The position numbers and the translations under genes are program-made. DNA of 7,036 bases from JAUWMV01 sp964562425 (lineage in GTDB: Bacteria; UBP14; UBA6098; B30-G16). Positions 1-5,502 of this stretch are shown here, one piece after another. Within the stretch, counting starts at the first letter, position 1. The number at the start of each line of letters is the position of its first letter. The notes below the pieces were generated by a model, which saw only the letters and a list, made by a program, of their open reading frames with translations, did not search any database and was not told the DNA's origin. Where the stretch lies: positions 1-7,036 of the forward strand of contig CAZLTJ010000108.1 in assembly GCA_964562425.1 (NCBI GenBank), read 5' to 3'.

Positions 1-46
1 GAAATTCATTAGGCAAATGTTTTTCTATAGAATCATTCGAATTCAT
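1..46 (-). CDS. Start of a downstream gene, cut by the window edge
   Basis: An ATG at 46-44 opens a frame that runs off the window after 15 codons (reads MNSNDSIEKHLPNEF). An in-frame TGA lies two codons upstream of this ATG, so the gene cannot start earlier. It overlaps the last 14 bases of the DUF4373 replication gene, a spacing typical of translational coupling. In many phages the gene after a replication initiator is a helicase or helicase loader, but 15 residues are too few to identify this one and no function is claimed. It may be a chance frame. The uninterrupted reading to the edge and the overlap are the only support. Confidence 0.45.
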   Translation of the reverse strand, partial: MNSNDSIEKHLPNEF

Positions 47-809
47 TGGTCATTTGTTTTGTTATTTTTTCCTTATATTCTTGTAGTTCAGATCCCTGGC
101 CCCGGTTCACAATCGTAGCAACTATCTGGTTGTATTTGGAGTTGATAAGTGGAACACTAAGATTTTCTTTTATCCACTTATCATGGATGTTTTTCAGAAT
201 CACCTGCCAGGTCTCTAGGATTTTATTATCGTCGGAAATCTCGCCTTGATCGTTGGTTGCTTTTCGAAGTTTCGTGATTATACTTTTCAACGCATTACCA
301 TCTTTTCCCTCCCAGTAATATTCTATTCCTTTTTCATTAAAAAAATGTTGTTCAAATTCAGCTCGCATTTGTGCGTGCAGACTATTAATTTCTTTTTCTT
401 TTCTTTCCTTTCCTTTACTTTTCTTTTTAGCATTGCTGTCGCTTTGCACTTGCAATGCATCTGCATTCTTCTGTTTCTCTTTATCCCAGCGGATTTTAGC
501 CGCTTTACGTGCAACAACACTTTTACCCTTTCTTAACTTTAATCTATGCAAAGCACTAGGTGAATAGAATGCGTTTGCGGTACATCTAAACAAATTAAAA
601 TCTTCAATTATGCATTTTATAATGTCGCTTTGCGTCTGTAATGCATGTGCAATGCGTTCGTATTCGATTGTCAGATATCCATCGTTTTTATAAAGCATTT
701 CTACAATAGCCCAATAAAGACCATAACCCTCCCATTTAAGCTTATATAAAAGATGCTGGATCTTCTCATCTTCGCGTGCATCATAATCATGTGAAAAATA
801 TTCAGCCAT
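33..809 (-). CDS. Lin1244/Lin1753-like (DUF4373) phage replication protein
   Basis: This 258-residue protein has an N-terminal DUF4373-type domain at about residues 1-105. It begins with a FSHDYDAREDEKI segment and continues through YGLYWAIVEMLYKNDGYL, and ends with the basic ARKAAKIRW stretch typical of the family. A lysine-rich low-complexity linker follows (about 110-140). The C-terminal part (about 150-258) is predicted helical and resembles the tail of phage replication proteins. Family members lie in phage replication modules and are thought to bind DNA in replication initiation. That role here is inference from family and position, next to recombination genes. The phrase ALQxQSD occurs twice (near residues 56 and 118), encoded by an imperfect 29-bp repeat. 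The ATG at 809 follows an A-rich leader without a Shine-Dalgarno. Confidence 0.8.
   Translation of the reverse strand: MAEYFSHDYDAREDEKIQHLLYKLKWEGYGLYWAIVEMLYKNDGYLTIEYERIAHALQTQSDIIKCIIEDFNLFRCTANAFYSPSALHRLKLRKGKSVVARKAAKIRWDKEKQKNADALQVQSDSNAKKKSKGKERKEKEINSLHAQMRAEFEQHFFNEKGIEYYWEGKDGNALKSIITKLRKATNDQGEISDDNKILETWQVILKNIHDKWIKENLSVPLINSKYNQIVATIVNRGQGSELQEYKEKITKQMTNEFE
437..465. repeat. 29-bp imperfect direct repeat, copy 1
   Basis: The 29 bases from TGTCGCTTTGC to ATGCATCTGCA match copy 2 at 623-651 in 24 of 29 positions. The offset is 186 bp, exactly 62 codons, so both copies encode the same phrase (ALQxQSD) in the replication gene. The repeat is rich in TGCA and ATGCAT palindromes. 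Confidence 0.65.
623..651. repeat. 29-bp imperfect direct repeat, copy 2
   Basis: This is the second copy of the repeat at 437-465, reading TGTCGCTTTGC to ATGCATGTGCA. Copies differ at five positions. It lies within the DUF4373 domain part of the gene, whereas copy 1 lies in the linker. Confidence 0.65.
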
Positions 810-841
810 AATCTATTTTCTTGGGCATACAATTCTAAGCC

Positions 842-862
842 ATCACCCCATTAAGAGGTGAT
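842..862 (-). promoter_or_regulatory. Hairpin in the gap upstream of the DUF4373 gene
   Basis: In the minus-strand transcript, AUCACCUC pairs with GGGGUGAU around a UUAAU loop, giving eight pairs including one U-G wobble. In the plus-strand transcript the wobble becomes a C-A mismatch, which fits transcription from the minus strand. The hairpin sits between the stop of the membrane-protein gene (886) and the ATG at 809. No U-tract follows, so it is not a standard intrinsic terminator. It could be an RNA processing, stability or attenuation element. The remainder of the 76-base gap shows nothing else. Confidence 0.45.
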
Positions 863-885
863 AGTTATGTAAATCAATAAGTTAA

Positions 886-1188
886 TTAAACAGGCAGTTC
901 CTTACCTATAAGAATCTTGAAAGCCCGTTTTACATCATCAAGCTCCTGTCTCAATTGGGCAAAAATCTGCTTTAGCTTTTCAATTTCCGTTGCATCAATC
1001 TTGTTGTCGTCAAGCATTTTCACACCTTCATCAACAAGTTCAAATCCCTTGGTAACTAATTCAACAACCTGTTTAAAAAGTTCTACAAGTTGCTTGAGTT
1101 TACCATTGGCTTTTAGCCAGAAACCTCCTGCGATTGTTGCCACTCCCATTAATATTAATGAGATGATTGTCCAAATGTCGAATTCCAT
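886..1188 (-). CDS. Small membrane protein with one N-terminal helix, holin-like
   Basis: This 100-residue protein has one hydrophobic helix at about residues 5-25 (from IWTIISLILMG to GGFWL). The rest is a long charged amphipathic, probably coiled-coil, region. A DDNKIDATEIEKL stretch near residues 60-72 resembles a degenerate calcium-loop-like turn, seen in several holin-like phage proteins with this layout. Its size, single helix and charged tail fit a phage holin or an inner-membrane accessory protein. Holins make membrane pores at lysis, but this cannot be proven from the sequence. No endolysin gene is adjacent, and the gene lies between recombination and replication genes, which is odd for lysis. 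The ATG at 1188 follows TTTTTAATC, a context shared with the ERF gene. Confidence 0.65.
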   Translation of the reverse strand: MEFDIWTIISLILMGVATIAGGFWLKANGKLKQLVELFKQVVELVTKGFELVDEGVKMLDDNKIDATEIEKLKQIFAQLRQELDDVKRAFKILIGKELPV

Positions 1189-1199
1189 GATTAAAAATT

Positions 1200-1409
1200 T
1201 TAGTTAATACTACTTGTGAAATGTTTACAATTTATACTGTCACTCTCCGGCGGTTTACCTTGTTTCTTTGTCCGGAAAGTGTAATGTTTACAGCCATAAC
1301 AAAGCATACATTCAATTTTCACTTTCTTGTTATTTGCCTTGTCCATAAAAATGAATTCACCAGGGCAATCATCAGGATCATATTTACTTTGCCATCTCAC
1401 TGAATTCAA
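1200..1409 (-). CDS. Small cysteine-rich, probably metal-binding protein
   Basis: This protein of up to 69 residues carries a C-x2-C-x2-C-K-H cluster (C34, C37, C40, H42) and a second C-K-H (C61, H63), with one more cysteine at C15. This spacing suggests a zinc or iron-sulfur site. I do not recognise a named family. It overlaps the end of the PAPS-reductase-like gene by 26 bases if it starts at the TTG at 1409. A GTG at 1400 in the same frame is an alternative, and the first in-frame ATG is at 1346, which would drop C15. I favour one of the two overlapping starts because YDPDDCPGEF reads like real protein. The overlap suggests co-translation with, and possibly a partner role for, the upstream PP-loop enzyme. 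Confidence 0.65.
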   Translation of the reverse strand: MNSVRWQSKYDPDDCPGEFIFMDKANNKKVKIECMLCYGCKHYTFRTKKQGKPPESDSINCKHFTSSIN

Positions 1410-2124
1410 TTTTATATTGTCTTAAATATTCATCCATACTGATATTACCTACCCACCATTCATAAACATCGTGTTCATCTTTAAATCGTTTAAAAAATCC
1501 CCTTTCCATACGTTTACGAATTGCTTTCAAATACATATTTTTAAATCTCGGATAATGATTTAATTCTCTTTGCCTTTGCTTATAATATGCCATTGGGCAG
1601 CCTATACAACCAATCCTGGAATAACCCATTTCATATAATTCACAGATTGGTAAATTATTCTTTTCTGTATATTCCCAAACCTCCCATTCCTCCCAATCAA
1701 TAATGGGATTTACAAACCATTTTTTTCCTCTGTTATCTTTTTCATAAAAATTTCTAAGTTTTCTTGAATTGGATTCTTCCCATCTGATCCCGGTTATCAC
1801 AACCTCGCCAGATCCAGCGTATTCTTTCAAATGCTGGCAGCAAAATCTACTTTGCCTTAAAGGCAGACCTTTATCAATGATTAATTTATACATCGATTTC
1901 TTTGGTCTTAGCCAAATGACTTCTGGATATTCTTTACGGATAAACCTCAATAATTCGGGCGGGTCAATAGTAGTACAATAGAAATAAGTTTGATATTTAA
2001 CTGATGCTTTTTTAACAAGATCATAAACAACAACAGAATCTTTGCCACCAGAAAAAGCAACATGATAACCTTCGGGTGGTTCGTATTTTTGAATGATTTC
2101 TATTGCATGCTGTTCATCCATCAT
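1384..2124 (-). CDS. PAPS-reductase-like PP-loop protein (adenine nucleotide alpha hydrolase fold)
   Basis: This 246-residue protein carries the PP-loop SGGKDS at residues 25-30, which binds and activates ATP in this superfamily. Further family motifs are TGIRWEES (111-118), NPIIDWEEWEVWEY (139-152) and SRIGCIGCPMA (169-179). Cysteines C95-C96, C173 and C176 could hold an iron-sulfur cluster, as in DndC-like and related phage proteins. The C-terminal ECGIH-type motif of true sulfate-assimilation PAPS reductases is absent, so cysteine biosynthesis is unlikely. A role in thiolation or another nucleotide or nucleic-acid modification is possible but is inference. The ATG at 2124 overlaps the NinG stop as ATGA, indicating translational coupling. 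A cysteine-rich gene overlaps its 3' end. Confidence 0.85.
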   Translation of the reverse strand: MMDEQHAIEIIQKYEPPEGYHVAFSGGKDSVVVYDLVKKASVKYQTYFYCTTIDPPELLRFIRKEYPEVIWLRPKKSMYKLIIDKGLPLRQSRFCCQHLKEYAGSGEVVITGIRWEESNSRKLRNFYEKDNRGKKWFVNPIIDWEEWEVWEYTEKNNLPICELYEMGYSRIGCIGCPMAYYKQRQRELNHYPRFKNMYLKAIRKRMERGFFKRFKDEHDVYEWWVGNISMDEYLRQYKIEFSEMAK

Positions 2125-2507
2125 AGCCCTTTTAATTTCTTCATTTGATTGAATCTGTCCCTGTAATAATCTGCGATATGTTTTAATTCAAACCGTCCCA
2201 TTGGAAGGGTCCTGTTTTTCATTAATTCCAACTTTTCAATAATCCCGGGACCCCACTTTTTTATAAGCCCCTTTGCATATTCAATATCATTCCCCTGAAG
2301 TAACCAGTTACATTTGCGGCATTGTCCATTGACATTTTTTTCATTAAACCTGACTGATTTATATTGACGTTTAATAAAATGTCCGGCATCGGCCTTTTTC
2401 CAGTGTACCGGCTCCCCGCAACTGATACAGATTAAATAACCACTCTCATCCGCATCCCTGGCCCGAATGTATTTTGAGAACCATTTATCTGCTGTCTTTA
2501 AACTCAT
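2121..2507 (-). CDS. ninG: NinG/Rap-family recombination nuclease
   Basis: This 128-residue protein matches the NinG family. It has a C-x2-C pair (C27, C30), the hallmark DAGHF (residues 40-44), and a second C-x2-C pair (C63, C66). The four cysteines probably bind zinc, and the histidine of DAGHF is the likely nuclease residue of an HNH-like fold. Lambda NinG (Rap) is a structure-specific endonuclease that cuts D-loops and Holliday junctions during phage recombination. This copy is much shorter than lambda NinG (about 200 residues) and lacks the N-terminal extension, but all core motifs are present. It lies downstream of the ERF annealing gene, as expected for a joint-molecule processing enzyme. 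The ATG at 2507 follows a 21-base gap. The stop overlaps the next ATG. Confidence 0.85.
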   Translation of the reverse strand: MSLKTADKWFSKYIRARDADESGYLICISCGEPVHWKKADAGHFIKRQYKSVRFNEKNVNGQCRKCNWLLQGNDIEYAKGLIKKWGPGIIEKLELMKNRTLPMGRFELKHIADYYRDRFNQMKKLKGL

Positions 2508-2528
2508 AGTATCACTAGATTAGGATTT

Positions 2529-2801
2529 TTATGGATAGTAATAAAATATCTCTGGCTTCAGCAACAAATCAATAAATTCCTTTGCCTCATCTAGTGATTT
2601 AAAGTCCGCACCGGGTGGTAGTGGCCCCATACTCTGTATATGCCATTCACTTCCCCACGTGTTTAATGGTTTCCATACCTGTCTTGTTTCGTCTTTCTTA
2701 AACAAATGCTTCCTTACTTTCTTAAACAAATGCTTCTTGGTTTCAGTGAACAACCCTTCAACACTAAAATTATTATGGTATTCCCTAATCCTATATTTCA
2801 T
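2529..2801 (-). CDS. Hypothetical small protein with a duplicated KHLFKK segment
   Basis: This 90-residue protein has no function I can name. The N-terminus (MKYRIREYHNNFSVEG) and the later WKPLNTWGSEW and SLDEAKEFIDLLLKPEI segments read like a small phage family in which a strand-rich core ends in an amphipathic helix. Residues of about 21-36 are an in-frame duplication, KKHLFKKV followed by RKHLFKKD, which inserts a strongly basic patch. It lies between a conserved phage hypothetical and NinG. The ATG at 2801 follows a leader whose upstream part (ATACTATAAACCC, on the minus strand) is identical to that before the ORF at 6579. Confidence 0.65.
   Translation of the reverse strand: MKYRIREYHNNFSVEGLFTETKKHLFKKVRKHLFKKDETRQVWKPLNTWGSEWHIQSMGPLPPGADFKSLDEAKEFIDLLLKPEIFYYYP
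2693..2740. repeat. 24-bp tandem duplication inside a coding region
   Basis: Two adjacent 24-bp units (2693-2716 and 2717-2740) both begin CTTTCTTAAACAAATGCTTC. They are identical over the first 20 bases and differ at three of the last four. The unit is eight codons, so the frame of the gene at 2529-2801 is kept. The near identity suggests a recent slippage or unequal-exchange event. Confidence 0.85.
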
Positions 2802-2820
2802 ATTACATCCAATTCGGGGT

Positions 2821-3219
2821 TTATAGTATCATATTACTCAATCTCATCTCTTCCTTGGCCTTAGAAATTAGTGTCCGGCACCAATCAAGTTGATGGGTAG
2901 CTGTACGGTTTATCCGCTCGATCCAGTTCACCAGGTAATTTTCCAGGTAACAGGATGACTTTATCAGTTCATTTAAAGTGCTGGCAGGTATATCAATTTC
3001 CCTCCCCAATTCTTTAATTTTTGTCATACTGGTTCCTTTCATGCGTTTATCTTTGTGATATTTCGCATCGGCCAGCATTTTTCCTGTCCTGGATATGTAA
3101 ACAGCCAAATCATTACCTCTTTGCGTTGCCTCCGTTGGATCTTCACTTATTGTTATATCCAGAAAATTCTGTATGCTTTTTGCTTCTTCTTCTAATTGTT
3201 CAAATGATGCAATGTTCAT
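2821..3219 (-). CDS. Conserved phage hypothetical protein
   Basis: This 132-residue, largely helical protein resembles hypotheticals I associate with phages of Bacteroidota. The most distinctive part is the C-terminal half, with IPASTLNELIKSSCYLENY (about 77-95) followed by NWIERINRTATHQLDWCRTLISKAKEE. No catalytic motif is visible. The 66-95 stretch (TKIKELGREIDIPASTLNEL) could form a helix-turn-helix, but this is weak. Its start overlaps the stop of the preceding gene as ATGA (3219-3216), so the two are probably co-translated. Its place next to the ERF gene pair suggests an accessory role in recombination or replication, but this is inference from position only. Confidence 0.7.
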   Translation of the reverse strand: MNIASFEQLEEEAKSIQNFLDITISEDPTEATQRGNDLAVYISRTGKMLADAKYHKDKRMKGTSMTKIKELGREIDIPASTLNELIKSSCYLENYLVNWIERINRTATHQLDWCRTLISKAKEEMRLSNMIL

Positions 3220-3674
3220 TTTAATGTTACTCTTGGATATTGAGATATTGTTTTCTTTGCCGGGTAAATCATTTCACCTGAATCGGGATCCGCGACCTCT
3301 TTTTCAAGAATCTGCAACATTTTTTCCCTGTTTTTCCTGTGTTCATTTAAAAGTTCAATCTGATTTTTAAAATCGTTCCAGCGTGTATCCTCAGAATAAT
3401 CCCAATTGGAACGATCAATATTTTTTATTTTGGCATTACCCAGGTTAACCTCACCACCACGTTCAATGATCTCAAAGCGAATCATCTCTTTAATTTCTTT
3501 ATTATCCCGGATACCTTTAAGAACATCCTCCATAGTTTTTAGATAAATTGCCGCTTCCAAAGGATCTACCTGTCCATTTAAAATTTGCTCAGTGGCTCCC
3601 TGGATGAATAATTCGACCTGATCTTTACTTTCAGGCATTAATCTTATTACTGAAACCGGTGTCATTGTTTCCAT
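3216..3674 (-). CDS. Conserved phage hypothetical next to the ERF annealing gene
   Basis: This 152-residue protein has a helical N-terminal half and a charged central helix region with WDYSEDTRWNDFKNQIE near residues 91-107. It closes with a DPDSGEMIYPAKKTISQYPRVTLK-like tail. A similar arrangement (an aromatic D..W segment, a coiled coil, then a D-[ST]-G-E-..-P tail ending in a strand) recurs in unannotated proteins beside phage recombinases, so I regard it as a conserved companion of the ERF module. Its molecular role is unknown. The ATG at 3674 comes two bases after the ERF stop (TAA-TC-ATG), and its own stop overlaps the next start as ATGA, so it is embedded in a coupled translation unit. 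Confidence 0.7.
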   Translation of the reverse strand: METMTPVSVIRLMPESKDQVELFIQGATEQILNGQVDPLEAAIYLKTMEDVLKGIRDNKEIKEMIRFEIIERGGEVNLGNAKIKNIDRSNWDYSEDTRWNDFKNQIELLNEHRKNREKMLQILEKEVADPDSGEMIYPAKKTISQYPRVTLK

Positions 3675-3676
3675 GA

Positions 3677-4336
3677 TTATACTTTTTCAGGTTCTTCCTG
3701 CATTAATGTTTGTTGAAATTCAAGTTCATGTCTAAGGGATTCTTCATTTTCCTTGCTTACCTTAAAATGTTGACGCAATTGTTTTATAAAGCTGTCCGAA
3801 GTAAAATTATTATAAACTCCATCCTGGATTTTTCTTGTATATTCATTTACCTGCTTATCGTTAATCCAGGGGAATTCCTTTTTAGTTTCTTTTGGTTTTT
3901 CCTTTGCAGATTCTTTTTTAGCTTTAAATTCATTCCCTTCGGCAATATTGGCATCATCATCCTGGTCTGAAACAAGTCCAAGAATAGAAGCATAGGAATA
4001 TCTTTTTGCATAGGAAATCGCAGATCCTATGGCCTGGGGATTGGTTTCTTCACTTGTTATGGTTAAGGTATTTTGAAGAAATTCCCCAGATGAATGCATT
4101 AAAAGGGTAGTTACAGAACCACCCTCCCCGACAAGTTGACTTATAGATAATCCATTTTTCGCCAATTTATCCCTACAGGATTTTACGATATTCCCGAAGG
4201 TTGCATATTTAAAAGAATAAGTACTTCCGGATTTGGTTTTTACTTTAACTTCAGCGTCAAGATTCAAAGGCTCCATCTGGCTCTGAAAGCTTGCCAAAGC
4301 CAAAGCAATTTCTTTTATTGATTCTGATTTTTCCAT
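3677..4336 (-). CDS. erf: ERF-family single-strand DNA annealing protein
   Basis: This 219-residue protein matches the ERF superfamily in length (P22 Erf is about 204 residues) and motif order. The motifs are an N-terminal helix ending in ALASFQSQM, then FKYATFGNIVKSCRDKLAKNG (42-62), then GSAISYAKRYSYASILGLV (104-122), then the acidic DQDDDAN (124-130). A lysine- and glutamate-rich linker (about 133-152) leads to a helical C-terminal domain. ERF proteins form rings, bind single-stranded DNA and promote annealing, circularising or recombining phage genomes independently of host RecA. NinG and conserved companions downstream support a recombination module. The ATG at 4336 is preceded by TTAATC and no Shine-Dalgarno. 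Confidence 0.9.
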   Translation of the reverse strand: MEKSESIKEIALALASFQSQMEPLNLDAEVKVKTKSGSTYSFKYATFGNIVKSCRDKLAKNGLSISQLVGEGGSVTTLLMHSSGEFLQNTLTITSEETNPQAIGSAISYAKRYSYASILGLVSDQDDDANIAEGNEFKAKKESAKEKPKETKKEFPWINDKQVNEYTRKIQDGVYNNFTSDSFIKQLRQHFKVSKENEESLRHELEFQQTLMQEEPEKV

Positions 4337-4338
4337 GA

Positions 4339-4488
4339 TTAATTTTTAAATGCTATATTTCCGTTTAATAGTTTCCTTGCTGGCCTTTTTCTGGCATCTT
4401 TCAACCCATGCCTGATAATAAATATTACTGTCACAGCGGCCAGGGTCGCTATCAACAATAAAACAAGGGCTAAAATGTCGTGTCTCAT
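4339..4488 (-). CDS. Putative 49-residue single-helix membrane peptide
   Basis: An ATG at 4488 opens a 49-codon frame ending two bases before the ERF start (TAA-TC-ATG, the same junction as between ERF and the next gene). The product has a hydrophobic helix at residues 5-25 (ILALVLLLIATLAAVTVIFII) bordered by a strongly basic tail (RHGLKDARKRPARK), as expected for a one-pass membrane protein with its C-terminus inside. It lies almost entirely over another 49-codon frame starting at 4495. Purine at codon position one is a little more frequent here (34 of 48 codons, against 31 of 48), so I slightly favour this frame. Function is unknown. Confidence 0.5.
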   Translation of the reverse strand: MRHDILALVLLLIATLAAVTVIFIIRHGLKDARKRPARKLLNGNIAFKN

Positions 4489-4495
4489 TGTTCAT
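4346..4495 (-). CDS. Alternative 49-codon ORF overlapping the membrane-peptide frame
   Basis: An ATG at 4495 overlaps the YopX stop as ATGA (4495-4492), the junction used by several neighbours, and opens a 49-codon frame. The product is soluble and basic, with three cysteines (C11, C21, C34) and a C-terminal KKASKETIKRKYS stretch. I recognise no family. It covers the same DNA as the membrane-peptide frame, shifted by one base. The coupling geometry at its start favours it, while the junction with ERF at the other end favours the rival. Either or both may be expressed. Confidence 0.38.
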   Translation of the reverse strand: MNNETRHFSPCFIVDSDPGRCDSNIYYQAWVERCQKKASKETIKRKYSI

Positions 4496-4848
4496 TTTAT
4501 TAATTCAGGATTTTCGTATATGTTGCCGATAACTTCAATCTCTAAATCAGGTATTGTTGAATAATTAAATAATGACTTCCCTTTGCCACACATCCAGCAA
4601 AGCCTGTCCCATATTACAGTTACCTGAACGGGTGAAAACTTTTCATCAATATGACTTATTCTTAAGTAGTCAGATTCATAGATTTCAGTTCCCTTGCTGT
4701 CCTTTAGTCCGGTGTATTCAAGATAAATCTGACTTTCCCATTGTCCGACAGTAAGACCGCTGACAGTTTCTTGATGCATGATCATTAATGACTTTGGTTG
4801 CATCATTATAGAACCTGTCCAAATCCGATATTTTATTTCTCGTTTCAT
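4492..4848 (-). CDS. yopX: YopX-family phage protein
   Basis: This 118-residue protein shows the YopX signature. The N-terminus reads KREIKYRIW (2-10), followed by YTGLKD (45-50), EIYESDYL (55-62) and the C-terminal EVIGNIYENPEL (105-116), all hallmark segments of the family named after YopX of Bacillus phage SP-beta. The family is widespread in phages and has no established biochemical function, with a small beta-rich fold. The ATG at 4848 overlaps the stop of the preceding gene as ATGA. Length is slightly below that of many family members (about 130 or more), with a shortened middle section, but both conserved ends are intact. Confidence 0.88.
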   Translation of the reverse strand: MKREIKYRIWTGSIMMQPKSLMIMHQETVSGLTVGQWESQIYLEYTGLKDSKGTEIYESDYLRISHIDEKFSPVQVTVIWDRLCWMCGKGKSLFNYSTIPDLEIEVIGNIYENPELIK

Positions 4849-5171
4849 GGCTTATTCATTTGTGCTATTTCCTCAAAGAGTTCATCAACCTGATCAGGCT
4901 TGATAAAAGGCTCAAGGGGTAGTTGGTAATACCTCAAAAAGAAAGGCGTTGCCCCTATCTTCCTTAATTCATATTCAGCATTTGTCAATGGTACCTCTGG
5001 CCCTTCGTTTTCAAGCCGGTACAAGGTTGCCAGGTTAGCACACCAACGGGATATACATTCCCCGAAGGGATCAAGCATATCGTTATACTCATAACCGACA
5101 GAATCACCCTTGCACTTCTCGCATGTACAGAAGAAATATTCCGGTTCTTTTTGGTCGCGTGGATCTTTCAT
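4845..5171 (-). CDS. Hypothetical protein with an N-terminal cysteine cluster
   Basis: This 108-residue protein carries C-x-C-x2-C at residues 15-20 (FFCTCEKCKG) and a second pair (C39, C44), which could bind zinc. The C-terminal part (about 65-108) is acidic and helical. I do not recognise the family. The ATG at 5171 is preceded by TAAACCCAAAGTC, one of three near-identical stop-to-start junctions in the window, where the TAA is the stop of the upstream gene. Its own stop overlaps the YopX start. The location between small accessory genes gives no further clue. Confidence 0.65.
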   Translation of the reverse strand: MKDPRDQKEPEYFFCTCEKCKGDSVGYEYNDMLDPFGECISRWCANLATLYRLENEGPEVPLTNAEYELRKIGATPFFLRYYQLPLEPFIKPDQVDELFEEIAQMNKP

Positions 5172-5184
5172 GACTTTGGGTTTA
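5169..5184 (-). repeat. Repeated stop-to-start junction, copy 1
   Basis: On the minus strand this reads TAAACCCAAAGTCATG. The TAA is the stop of the gene at 5182-5415 and the ATG is the start of the gene at 4845-5171. It is identical to 6577-6592 and differs by one base from 6872-6887. Confidence 0.8.
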
Positions 5185-5415
5185 TTCTTTTTCTTTTAAT
5201 TCGATGAAATCAATCAATGCTCTTAAAACCTTGTGCGCTTCGGGTTTCAGTTTGTCCACTATGTATGATAATTGCATGTCAAGTTTTTGGCTATTCATTG
5301 AGTTTCTTAACCCACGACAAAATCCATTTAATAGATTGGCCTGGGTGACATCATCAGAATTTCCAATATCAAATCCGATTTCCTCTGCTAATTTTTCAAT
5401 ACTTGTTTTTATCAT
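5182..5415 (-). CDS. Small helical hypothetical phage protein
   Basis: This 77-residue, all-helical, acidic protein has no recognisable catalytic residues. The layout (an acidic start, then DDVTQANLLNGFCRGL and a middle LSYIVDKLKPEAHKVLRALIDFI helix pair) resembles small phage hypotheticals of unknown role. The ATG at 5415 is preceded by GGAAGTC and shares AAGTCATGA with the repeated junctions, although its upstream part differs. The start overlaps the stop of a possible 22-codon ORF as ATGA. Its stop TAA forms part of the junction repeat before the next gene. Confidence 0.62.
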   Translation of the reverse strand: MIKTSIEKLAEEIGFDIGNSDDVTQANLLNGFCRGLRNSMNSQKLDMQLSYIVDKLKPEAHKVLRALIDFIELKEKE

Positions 5416-5480
5416 GACTTCCGCTTTTTCTCCCTGAAATATATCAGGTATGCTTTCTTTATTTTCTTACTGTGACTCAT
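5412..5480 (-). CDS. Possible 22-residue basic leader peptide
   Basis: An ATG at 5480, after AAATAAAAAGAT, opens a 22-codon frame (MSHSKKIKKAYLIYFREKKRKS) whose TGA overlaps the ATG at 5415 as ATGA. Nearly half of its residues are lysine or arginine. It fills an otherwise empty 87-base gap between two genes. A frame this short may be chance. The coupling geometry is the only support, and it may serve only to deliver ribosomes to the next start. Confidence 0.25.
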   Translation of the reverse strand: MSHSKKIKKAYLIYFREKKRKS

Positions 5481-5502
5481 ATCTTTTTATTTACATTCCA
5501 TT

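Noticed and set aside
246..536. Long plus-strand open frame opposite the DUF4373 gene
   Set aside because: Its product is a phenylalanine/leucine-rich shadow of the lysine-rich linker of the replication protein, with no domain and no support from neighbours.
1384..2124. True assimilatory PAPS reductase (cysH) as an auxiliary metabolic gene
   Set aside because: The PP-loop and family motifs are there, but the C-terminal ECGIH-type catalytic motif needed for that reaction is missing.
3710..3970. Hydrophobic plus-strand frame opposite the ERF gene
   Set aside because: Apparent membrane segments come from antisense reading of lysine- and glutamate-rich ERF codons. The ERF reading is far better supported.
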